This document shows positions 21,788-30,657 of a DNA stretch of 36,822 nucleotides, piece after piece. The number at the start of each line of letters is the position of its first letter. Positions within the stretch are counted from its first letter, which is position 1. Location: assembly GCA_009733775.1 (NCBI GenBank), contig WOGZ01000326.1:1-36822 (forward strand), given 5' to 3'. The translations under genes were made by a program, and so were the position numbers. Origin of the DNA: Alectoria sarmentosa (lineage: Eukaryota; Ascomycota; Lecanoromycetes; Lecanorales; Parmeliaceae). The notes beneath the pieces are model-generated. The model was not told the DNA's origin, searched no databases, and saw only the letters and a program-made list of their open reading frames with translations.

Positions 21788-23407
21788 TCATTCTTGTCTC
21801 GTCCGTTTCGCACCGTGCGGGTTCCAGCTCGCATCGCCCGAACTTCCGCTCTGCTGTCCTTGCTGCTGCTGTGCAAAGAATGCAGGGTTGTAGTGGGCTT
21901 GGGTTCCTGTCAGCGATGATTCCCCTGCTAGCGCTGTGCTTTGTTGAGAGGGAGCCGACGAAGTGCCTGGAGCTTCAACTTGAAAAGAGAGACGGATGGG
22001 GGAGCTACTGGCCGATGATGGCGAGTACTGGGTGTAATGGGCCCAAGCAGAGCTGGGGGCACTGCCTATGGGGGGAGCAGGCCGTCCAGGAATTAGGGAG
22101 GGAGGGGAGCTCGCAGAAGTCGAGAGCGAATAATGCATCGCTTGGGGGATAGAAGGTGAGGATTGTCCCGTCGGGCTGGCAGACAGCCCGTAAAGTCCAA
22201 CGGAATTCATGTGGGGGTAAAAGTGAGAGCCTCGCATACCTTGCATACCCATGCCTCCGTTCATTTGTGACATGCTCATTCCCATGGCTCCCATCGCGCC
22301 CATGCCCATCCCAGTCAATGGCATACCCATCATTCCACCGGCGTTCATACCTCCTCTTCCCCCACGCATACCCATAGGCCCTCCACGCATGCCTCCCATC
22401 ATGCCACCTCGATTTTGAAAGCCTCCATAGGATTGCATGCCTCCTATTGGCGAGCTTTGGAATCCGCCCATGCCAGAACCTTGGAAGCTCCCGGTCACTG
22501 GTTGTTGAAAGCCTCCTCTGTTGTAACCTGAAATATTGTTCATGCCTCCAAGCCGATTGTTGTATCCGCCTCCTCGGTTGCCTCGATAGCCACCGGAGCC
22601 ATTGTTGAAGGATTGTGACGTGCCACTTGTGCCTCCTGCTCCTGCACTACCGTATGAGCTGGGAGCTGATCGATGGTTGTTTGAGGGAGCGTTATTTCGG
22701 GCAGGCCCGTCTTTGGGAAGCGTACGGAAAGGATTGGTGTAGGGATTTGTGTAGCTGACTGTGAATTTTTTTGTGTACTGTTGGCCTTCCCCAAACGATT
22801 CAATCTTGTGCTTTGCAGCAGTTGCAGCTTGCGGTGTTTTGAATAGGACATAGGCTTGACTAAAAGATGTTGAAGATTTTCATATTAGCAACTCATGCAA
22901 GCTTCTTCTCCCGAGAAGCGCTCACCCTTTGCTCTTCCCGTTCACTTTATGTTCACTGAAAGTGATATCCTCAAGCTCGTCCTCACATCGACTCTGATTG
23001 GCCCACCCGCGAACGTCGTCATCATTAATCCACCAATGTAGCTCAGATACGAACAGAGCGGTGGTCGCGCCAGGATCAACGTATCTATCGTCCACCCCGT
23101 CTTTTCGCTTCAGCCCTTGTATTTGTGGCGCTTGTTTGGGAAGCTGTACAGGATCTGGACCCGATTCGTCAGTGCTGGCGATCTTTTGTGCTACATCATT
23201 GCCGTCATGCTCGATCTTTACGTCTGTATTTGCGGTCTGGTCATTTGCAGACGCATGATCTGCTGCATTTGATGTTGGCTCTGTTGGTTGGATGGTCTGG
23301 TCGAAGGAATCTTCGGCCTTCATTCCATCTTCCGGCTTTTCATTTTGGTCATCCTCTCCGCCGTCACCATAGATGTCAATGTCGAAATTGTCTTCTTCTG
23401 CGGCCAT
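21788..23407 (-). CDS. CPSF6-like (CFIm68-type) RRM RNA-binding protein
   Basis: Nuclear RNA-binding protein related to the 59/68-kDa subunits of cleavage factor Im, which act in mRNA 3'-end processing. Exons 23407-22926 and 22859-21788 (66-nt intron) give 517 aa. An acidic N-terminus (MAAEEDNFDIDIYGDGGEDD) resembles the start of CPSF6. One RRM lies at about residues 115-190: ALFVSELHWWINDDDVRGW, then VNGKSKG joined across the intron to QAYVLFKT; the double Trp in RNP2 is characteristic of CFIm68. A long Gly/Met-rich segment (MGGMRGGPMGMRGGRGG and similar) follows, then a Pro/Ser-rich part and the basic end KRTRQE. The RS-like C-terminus of animal CPSF6 is lacking. It is divergent from SSS1. 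Confidence 0.85.
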
Positions 23408-24384
23408 TGTGGAAGATGCTGATTCAGCTGTTAATGTAATCTTGAGTGTATTTTGTATTATGAGTACAATAGTCTCGAATATTCAAGGTAGAAGTACAAG
23501 TCTGCCAGGTGCCAGTGAACGAGTTAGCTTTCGAGAATACACAGCAGACACAGAGAGCTGATCGTTGGCGACCACTGTTTGCACAATGTTCCTTGGTCAC
23601 AGAACGCAAGAGCTGCCCGCGCTAGGGAGACAAATCTCCAGGAAAGCATGCAAGAATACGTACAGGTGAAGGAAGCCCACGAGAAAAGAAGATCTTGCAC
23701 GGAACACTTAGATTGCGTACAACAATTGCTTTGGCCCACGAAGTTGTCTCGGCAAATGACGGGCTGAAGTTGAAGGAGCACAGAAAGAGTACAGGACAGC
23801 GGCTGGCTCAGAGGAGATCTCAGCAAACAATTTCCAAGCGCCTTGCTATTCCGAGCGAGAAGAAGAGACAACAGCGTTACTGCAGTCAGTATGGGAACTC
23901 GATATTCGTGTGGTGGTAGTCTCAGCTTGGAAAGTGGGGCCTTCAAGCTCAGTTTGATGAAGTTAGTCAATCCGCAGCCGTGTTGGATTGGAGGATGATC
24001 TGAAGAATGGAGTGGTTTCTTGATACCAAGCGGGTACTATATCATATGACCAAAGGAGCGTGGTACTGAGCAGCTGTGAGGCCGCGAACCGATGATGAAG
24101 CTGGATGATTGTGGGTTAGCACTTAGCAAGAGAGGCAATGAAGAGGAGATCAAGCAAGTTCAGTTCGACGCGAGAGGTTCGTGATGTAGAATACAACGTA
24201 ATTTTGAGACTCCTTCGGACAAATGTTTTAGCGAGCTCCAGCTCCAGCTGTCCTCTCTACAAACCTGACTTCCTCACAATCCTGACCATCCAATTTCTCA
24301 CACTCCCTCCACCAATATAATCAGCTCAACTAGCCACCGTCCCGTAGAACACTGGGGTTTTATCCATACTCTCTAGGCCACGTC
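23408..24384. other. Divergent intergenic region CPSF6-like / SSS1
   Basis: 977 bp, unusually long for this island. It contains the promoters of both genes; the last ~160 bp before SSS1 are pyrimidine-rich on the plus strand. Between about 23580 and 23920 the plus strand has two overlapping charged open frames (containing NLQESMQEYVQVKEAHEKRR and SKRLAIPSEKKRQQRY) and the minus strand a 148-codon frame. None is recognised and no splice pair convincingly links them. Confidence 0.45.
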
Positions 24385-24839
24385 ATGTCAGATCAATTCA
24401 GAGAAATCCTCGACATTCCTCGGGACTTTTTGCACGACGGTACCCAATTTATAAATAGGTTTGCATTGTCTTCGTCCCTCGTAAATTCCACCTACTATCT
24501 ATTGACCAGTGTTACAGATGTACAAAGCGTAAGCAATGCCATCGCCCCTGACGGCCCACCCTACCGCTTAACACGAGGATGTATAGCGGACAAGCGGGAA
24601 ATTCTTAAACTCTCTCAGGCAGTGAGTGCATGACAATGGACACAAGGAGGAAAATGACTTCCGTTCACATTGCATAGGTCGGTGTGGGCTTCGTCGTGAT
24701 GGGGGCTCTGGGATATGTTGTAAAGCTCAGTATGTGCTGGGCCACTTGATGTGTTTCGCTCGCGGCTTTGTTTACAGTATCCCGTGCTTACTCATAGTCT
24801 TCAGTACATATTCCGGTCAATCAGGTTCTCGTTGGATGA
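24385..24839 (+). CDS. SSS1: Protein translocase Sec61 gamma subunit (Sss1)
   Basis: Small tail-anchored subunit of the ER Sec61 channel that clamps the two halves of Sec61 alpha. Five exons: 24385-24458, 24518-24528 (an 11-nt microexon), 24587-24621, 24678-24729 and 24805-24839, giving 68 aa, the family length. The sequence reads MSDQFREILDIPRDFLHDGT, then QFINRCTKPDKREILKLSQA, then VGVGFVVMGALGYVVKLIHI and PVNQVLVG, with one membrane span (about 41-57). The microexon supplies RCTK plus part of the Pro codon and is flanked by TTACAG and GTAAGC; without it the conserved NRCTKPDKRE block is lost, which supports the model. The introns are 59, 58, 56 and 75 nt, so more of the gene is intron than exon. 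Confidence 0.94.
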
Positions 24840-25172
24840 TTGTGGACGTGGCTGGTGTGGTGGAAGGGCAGACAGGGTTCTGTTAAACAGGAAACGTTTT
24901 TCAATTCATTATGTTTCTTTAATTCACGGTGCTCTGCCGACTGTTCCTTCCGAACGAGGAATACCCGCAACTCTGGACTCTTGCCTGATCGCCGAGGCTG
25001 CTCCACTGGGAAAGATCGATCTCCGATGTCGCAATCCCTATGCAATGTTATCTCTCCTCTATTTTACATCTTTTCAGATCGGAGAAGGCCAGGCTCAGAG
25101 CTTTCTCCTAAGTGTAGACCCAAAAGCAATCTCAGTTCTGCCGTTCGATCCCATCTTACAGATCTGTTTAGC
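24840..25172. other. Intergenic region SSS1 / DUF21-like gene
   Basis: 333 bp, tandem orientation. It remains open in the frame of the downstream gene, but the encoded residues are Cys/Arg/Ser-rich and not membrane-like, so I treat it as 3' UTR and promoter. Confidence 0.45.
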
Positions 25173-26598
25173 ATGCTACTGCCCCTAGAACTGGTTGGTT
25201 GCCTGTCCTTCCTCTTAGGCTTGACCTACGGTCTTCCGATCCCAGTCGACAGCAACAGGAACTTGGCGCCCTTTGGGGCATTTCCCCTCGTCTACAGCCA
25301 TCGGGGACTCCCACTTTCTGGAGACCGAATTTCAGCGACTGAATACAGCCCTGTTGCTCCGCCACAAGTTTGGGGCGGGACCCCGGCAAATACATCGATT
25401 TGCAATTACCCTGCGCTATGGACTGGCTGGTTGTGGTGGATTATGGGCGTCATCTCATTGATCTTGTTAGGTATCTACGGCGTCGCAACGATCGTCATGC
25501 TGGGTATCATGACTGTTGATCTACCAAGGTTGATGGTATGGAACCGTACTGGTGACGAAAAACGCAGGTGAGGCTTCGTTTGACAACGTGCTTTCAGACC
25601 GATGATCAGAGCTAACACCTCACAGAAAGCGTGCTGGCAAAGTACTGAAAGTTCGAAACCGACCGGATTGGCTGACTGTTTCCCTGGCACTCGTGTCTGT
25701 GGCCATGCTGGAGGCTCTGCCATTATTCTGGAGCCACTTATTTATAAGCAGCAGTACCGCTTCATATGCATCGGTCAATTTACTCATATTGTTCAGCCAG
25801 GTGGTGCCTACATTCATTACACCTATATACCATCTGGAGATTTCAGCCTGGTTTACAGGGTTTGCTCGCTTCGTCATGTGGCTTTCTGCCCCAGCAACTG
25901 TGCTCCCAGCATACGTACTACAGCGACTAAGGCAATGGAAAAGACGCGGCCAACAGGCTCATATGGACGGGCTCCTGCCTCTGGACGAGCTAAAAGAATT
26001 TATCTATCTCCATGAAAAAGGTCAAGGGTATGGAGGGACGCTCGATGATCATGTAGGAAAGGCGATGAGAACTTTCTTGGAATTACAAATCTTTGAGGAA
26101 GCGTCCAGCACACACGTCGAAACAGAAGAGTCCTCGTTCATTCAGTTCACCGAGGGTGTTGGTTTAAGAAGCGTTCAATCGCTCCACCAAGAAGGGCTAA
26201 CGTTTGTTGAGAATGAGAGCACCAGTGGGCCAACCAGTACTCGATCGCATCGCCAAGAAGGGTCAACAGCCATTGAAGACGTATTTGTGCCAGGGCTCAG
26301 GAAACGTGGTGAGCGGAGCACTGAGGGCTACGAACCGGTTGGTTCTATGATTTCTATGCAGATACCCGAACAAGCCCTCCTTAAGGACCCTATTCACGGA
26401 TCACCGACCCCTATCAGCAACAGATATGTGGAACGAGGTGCATCGAATGGACGGCCACTGCAGCGGGATTTTCCCCTTGAGAATATCAGCAATTCCGTCA
26501 CACACCGCAAACATAGGCTTCCTCTGGTGGAATCATTCTGGAACGACCGAAAGGATCGTGGTTTTGTCACGGACAGCTTTCTACTTGAGCAAGGATAG
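25173..26598 (+). CDS. DUF21/CNNM-like integral membrane protein lacking CBS domains
   Basis: Two exons, 25173-25567 and 25626-26598 (58-nt intron), encode 455 aa. A hydrophobic N-terminus (1-20) may be a signal peptide. A span at about 87-113 runs into MTVDLPRLMVWNRTGDEKRR, the position where CNNM/DUF21 proteins have their GLMALDPMEL-type motif. Further spans lie at about 146-171, 178-200 and 204-231. The segment LPLDELKEFIYLHEKG then GGTLDDHVGKAMRTFLELQ corresponds to the helix bundle that follows DUF21. CNNM/Mam3 proteins, linked to metal (Mg) homeostasis, would continue with paired CBS domains. Here the C-terminal ~165 residues are polar and apparently disordered, with a loose repeat (LHQEGLTFVENES / HRQEGSTAIEDVF). 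The relationship is by pattern, not alignment; transport function is uncertain. Confidence 0.68.
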
Positions 26599-26891
26599 CA
26601 GATAGAAAAAAAGAAGTTTCATCCTGGAGATTAGCCGCAGGTTTTTGTATAGAATAGAATTAATACATACCAATTGGACGCGTGATTTTTTCTCGTAGAC
26701 CAGGGCCCATGAAACGCAGGTTTGCCCCACATTTTATGTACTTTTCTCCGTCTTTGACACTCTCAGACAGCCGTTCTGAGACCATACACCCTTGGAGTCG
26801 CAGCCCAGAAACATCCCATTCGCCAAAAGTGAGCCTCCTTGGGATTTGACCCCTCCGCGCAGCAACCGCACCACTCCTCTCAGTTGCCAAC

Positions 26892-27477
26892 ATGCAGACA
26901 ATGCCCGACGCCCGCCAACAAAGCTTCGAAGAGATCTATGGACCTCCGGAGAACTTCTTAGAGATAGAGGTTAGCCCCTCCCTGTCATCCGTTTGCGGAC
27001 TCTTCGTTTCTCAGCCTCTGCTCCAAGACCTCCCAAGCTAACGCGACATCCATTTTCACCAGGTCAAGAACCCTCAGACCCATGGCACATCACGCAACAT
27101 GTACACCGACTATGAGATCGTTTGCCGCACCAACATTCCCGCTTTCAAGCTCAAGCACAGCACGGTGCGTCGGCGATACTCCGATTTCGAATACTTCCGT
27201 GACATACTAGAGCGAGAGAGCGCGAGGGTGACTATCCCACCACTGCCGGGCAAGGTGTTTACGAATCGATTCAGTGACGATGTTATTGAGCACAGGAGGG
27301 AGGGGCTGCAGCGGTTCCTACAGATTGTAGTGGGCCATCCTTTGCTGCAGACGGGAAGCAAAGTATTGGCGAGTTTTGTGCAGGGTGGGTGTTCTACATC
27401 AGGCAGAGAAGATAATGCATCTATGCGGAAGCACTAATGCTGGTATAGATCCGAATTGGGACAGGAATTCCTGGTGA
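26892..27477 (+). CDS. SNX3: Sorting nexin Snx3/Grd19 (PX domain)
   Basis: PX-domain sorting nexin that binds PI3P on early endosomes and retrieves cargo to the Golgi with retromer. Exons 26892-26969, 27063-27384 and 27449-27477 give 142 aa, almost entirely the PX domain as expected for the Snx3 group. Visible: FEEIYGPPENFLEIEVKNPQ at the N-terminus, YTDYEIVCRTNIPAFKLK, the PI3P-binding VRRRYSDFEYFRDIL, PPLPGKVF with the conserved proline turn, RREGLQRFLQIVVGHPLLQ, and the C-terminal DPNWDRNSW supplied by the last 29-nt exon. The introns are 93 and 64 nt; the first phase-0 junction LEIE/VKNP is conserved sequence. It follows the DUF21-like gene in tandem by 293 bp. Confidence 0.93.
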
Positions 27478-28011
27478 GATATGGTGGGGACTCACATTAA
27501 GAACGTTAGGATGATGATCATGCCCAGCAGCGGTTTGATCGTTCTTTCAGCAAATGCAGCAAACTGAGCGAATGGCGTACAGTGGCAACGGGCAACAAGT
27601 CAATTCAGGCATTGTACAGAAATCCCTTTGTGTACTCAGATTAGAAGGTCATCGCTCTTCTGCTCCTGTTGCCTCGGGCTATCGCTCTGCGGACGGCTAG
27701 CATCGTGACACGGAAGTAAAACAATAGGACCTTTCTCATCAGGCGCCTTTCAATGCCAATGCAGAATTTTCGCTCTCACTATGATCCGTTCTGGCGGTTT
27801 TATCTAGATCTCTTCCTTCTTCCTGTCTTCGTGCCTAGCAGAATCTTCCACCGGCCCATGAGGTTTCGTCCAATTTTCAGTCTCCCTCGCTCTGGGAGTA
27901 TCCATTTTCCATCTTCCTTCTCAATACTTCGATTTCTTTCTTTGTTGTTGTGCCAGTCACCAGCCCGGGCTCGTTACATACAAACATACGCTATCCTCCG
28001 GTTTCTATTCA
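27478..28011. other. Intergenic region with pyrimidine-rich plus strand
   Basis: 534 bp after SNX3. From about 27750 the plus strand is rich in CT tracts, a look typical of fungal promoters and 5' leaders, which suggests that a plus-strand gene starts near 28012-28082. The open frame from 27753 encodes a Phe/Leu/Arg-rich sequence with no resemblance to a known protein. Confidence 0.4.
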
Positions 28012-28700
28012 TGATCGAACTTCCTCCTTCGGACTCAACTAGCTCAGACAATTCGGTATCTGAAATTGAAATGCCGGCAACATGGCAGGGAAGGGACTGT
28101 TCGAGAGTTCCAAACGAGTGCACAAGTACCCTAATGCGATATCAGCAACGCCAGATCCACCACATATACTACCGGTTATCGAGCCTCGGGAGCCTCTCGA
28201 TGCTGTGTGGAAGGATCGAGATCGGTTTCAAACTACGAACAGGGTCAGGATTGAGAGGTAGGTCAAATTGCATGAAAGCGTTCGAAGTCGAAGTGGAGAG
28301 TGAGGGAAACTTGAACCTCCTCTGTCAACTTTGTGAGTGAAACAAGGAGGATACTAACGTGTCTGTCATTGCGGAGGATCTCAATGGTTACATCATGTAT
28401 TCCGAGGGAAACGTGCAACAAGCCCGAACCGAGAAAGTCAAACGCGAGCCGGGCAAGATCAAGTTCTGGCTGAAAGGGACCTGATGAGAGTGCAGATACA
28501 AGCAGCTACCCAAGCGGGCCCGCCATTTCCGCGACTGTAGCGGCGCCCGCGAAGCGAGGTCAGAGGAGAGGCATCGTTACGAAAAGCAGAAAGCAACCCG
28601 TCAGGATATCAACGAGAGTCAGAAAGAAATACAGAGAGCCGACGCACAATATCTGAGGACTATCTCCAGTGACTCCCTGTTAATGCCTAGCTATGAGTGA
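28012..28700 (+). CDS. Unresolved, possibly broken multi-exon gene
   Basis: Not recognised. Several protein-like frames sit in series. One frame opens with ATG at 28082 (MAGKGLFESSKRVHKYPNAI, then PHILPVIEPREPLDAVWKDR) and stops at 28261, where GAG AG is followed by GTAGGT, a possible donor. A consensus branch site TACTAAC at 28352-28358 precedes a possible acceptor at 28376. Beyond it two frames are open together. One (DLNGYIMYSEGNVQQARTEK) meets a double stop TGATGA at 28482-28487 and then continues in the same frame for 70 charged codons (FRDCSGAREARSEERHRYEK) to 28700. The other (SQWLHHVFRGKRATSPN) stays open to 28540. No single intron set joins all parts. It could be a decayed gene or a gene whose introns I have misplaced. 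Confidence 0.3.
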
Positions 28701-29048
28701 AGCACTGAAGTTGGACGATTTTGAAAATTTCGAACGGATGCAGTCTCAACACTTGAACTGACAGCGCGATGGCGCTCATTAGCACAGCTGTACCTTTTAA
28801 TAGAAATTGCCAGATTGTGACCCTAATCTACCTTTTATTGATTTCTTTCCCACACGGACTTGACAATAGGTAGGCGTTTGTCGATGCATGCAAAGCAGCA
28901 ATTCCTAGTGTCCATCTATAGTACGTGAAGTCCTGATTGGGCTGCAAAGTTTCTCAAAAAGCTTGCTTAGTATCCTCCTCCTCCTCCTCATCTTCTCAAA
29001 CGTTTAACGCTACATCAACCAAGCACATGTACCCATAGATTTCTGGCA
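28701..29048. other. Intergenic region
   Basis: 348 bp without recognisable coding signal. A CTCCTCCTCCTCCTCATC pyrimidine run at about 28975-28992 lies upstream of the next candidate gene. Confidence 0.4.
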
Positions 29049-29143
29049 TTGATCGAACGCAGGCTTTCACGAGTACCAACACTTCTACTTTTCGAATTCA
29101 TCAGTGGCGTTGCCTTCTCCCTCTTCTCACACATTTGGTCGTC

Positions 29144-30062
29144 ATGGCGTCTTCCACCGCACCCCAAACATCTGCAGGCGCGTGTCATGAAGTATATCAA
29201 TAAGATTGAGGAAACATCATCGAACAGAAAGCAGCGCAGTAAGCTGGCCATCCAGCTCTCCAGCTTCTTGCTCAACGATAAGATCCTTGACTTACACTCT
29301 CACGGTTGGTCGTATGGGCAAACGCATCGAATCGAAAGATCATACGACCAGACGTCTACGTAGCTAGCGAAATATTCTAAGGCGAGTTGCGTAGGCGCAG
29401 GTGAAGGGAATTCAGTAAAGCGTTGGCAAGGAAAAGGAGGAACGGACGTATGTGAAGGTTGTTCAGGAGGGTGTTGACAACGAAAGGGATGAATTGCGTA
29501 GGTCTTCTTCCAGTCTCAAAGCAATAGCCACATGTTCTACTGAAAGTATCTTCTAGTCAATTCGGCTTTGCGACAAATCAAGAAGCTAGAGAAGCGACTT
29601 GACCGAGTCCGTATCAAGCTCGAGGACAACGGAAACGAGGAACTTTACTTGCAGGCGCAGCTTCAACCAATGCAAGAAGCTCGAGCGAAATACAAAGAGA
29701 TCGGACAGGCTCCAGTTTTTATGGACGAGGCCTGCTTCACCGTGTGGCCGGCCGACGATACCTATGCATGCGCTGTTGCACGCCGAAAAGCCTTGGCCGC
29801 TCAAGTCATAGCCAAATCTGGGAACGACATTACAATCACGGAAGCTCTGCAGGGGATCGCGATGCGCAAGTCGCTGCCCAACGAGGCAGAGGACCAAGGG
29901 TGCTTCCACTTCATGCGAGGAATATTCGGAACAAGGGCTTTTACGGTCCGAGACTTGTGTTCTGCATCGAGAGGGTCTAGAATCATCGAATACGTCAAGT
30001 CGAGGAACATACTCCATACAGACGAGGACGTTGCCGAGGGGCTGATTGTTCGTGAAGGATGA
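29144..30062 (+). CDS. Hypothetical protein with coiled-coil segment, gene model incomplete
   Basis: Not recognised. The best-supported part is the last exon 29557-30062, preceded by a 59-nt intron (donor C/GTAGGT at 29498, acceptor TCTAG at 29556) that joins YVKVVQEGVDNERDEL to LNSALRQIKKLEKRLDRVRI. The latter begins a coiled coil to about EARAKYKEI, followed by a compact C-terminal region (ACFTVWPADDTYACAVARRK, then FMRGIFGTRAFTVRDLCSAS and IIEYVKSRNILHTDEDVAEG). Upstream, an ATG at 29144 (MASSTAPQTSAG) and a hydrophobic-helical stretch SKLAIQLSSFLLNDKILDL could form early exons, with a possible small intron 29171-29230. The section 29290-29430 has an in-frame stop at 29416, so at least one more intron or a lesion must exist there. 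I assign no function. Confidence 0.45.
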
Positions 30063-30391
30063 TTTCCTATACGGAACCCTAGATAGCAAAACATAGTTGG
30101 TAAGCAATACAATTCATCGATGACAAGGATTGGATCTCTTTCTAGCTTTTTGTTTCACTGGCAACGTCTACCTTGCCGTTGAGCCCATAGCTTGTAGCCC
30201 TGGCTCTAGGGCGTGTCATGCTCACATACACTTGACGGCCAGAGACAGGCAAGCTGTCAGAAAATGTGGCAGTCTGAGCCATTGAGACTCTCAAATCTTG
30301 CCGTCGATTTGGGGCATCAGTTGTACGTGATAAGAAATTTCCCGGAAGAGCGTTAGGTGATGGAAAAGCTCATGTTTAAGGGTGCTTATAG
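30063..30391. other. Intergenic region between the last gene and the copia LTR
   Basis: 329 bp, GC-normal, no gene seen. It presumably carries the 3' UTR of the preceding gene. Confidence 0.45.
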
Positions 30392-30657
30392 TGTTGCAAG
30401 AACAGATTGCGGAGCGGAATAACTAGTAGCCGAGTAGTCTCAATAGTAGTAAATTATGACTATGACTATGGTAATGATCGTGTCTAAACAGCATAAAGAG
30501 AAAAGCATGGAGGCGGCCATGATCCAGTCTATATAGGACAAAGGGGCCCCGAAATCGGACCCAGACAATTATCGAATTCCTATGAGTTTCATATCGAAAA
30601 GTGGCGAACTCAGAGGTACTACTCTCATAATCATTTGTTGAACCCATATGATTCACA
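30392..30657 (-). repeat. Probable 3' LTR of a Ty1/copia element, unmutated
   Basis: On the minus strand a 266-bp segment begins TGTGAATCATATGGG and ends CTTGCAACA, giving TG..CA termini. It contains a TATA-like CTATATAGAC in minus orientation. It directly abuts the C-terminal end of a copia RNase H relic at the distance expected for a 3' LTR. Base composition is normal, and the AT-rich mutated sequence starts at exactly 30658. The partner LTR is not found in the window, so the boundaries rest on termini and position only. Confidence 0.55.

Noticed and set aside
23524..23970. 148-codon minus-strand frame as a membrane protein gene
   Set aside because: Hydrophobic and Cys-rich composition typical of antisense readings; no good start context, no family match and an equally long rival reading on the other strand.
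30423..30656. 77-codon open frame on minus within 30423-30656
   Set aside because: It lies wholly inside the proposed LTR and has His/Tyr/Leu-rich composition without a motif.
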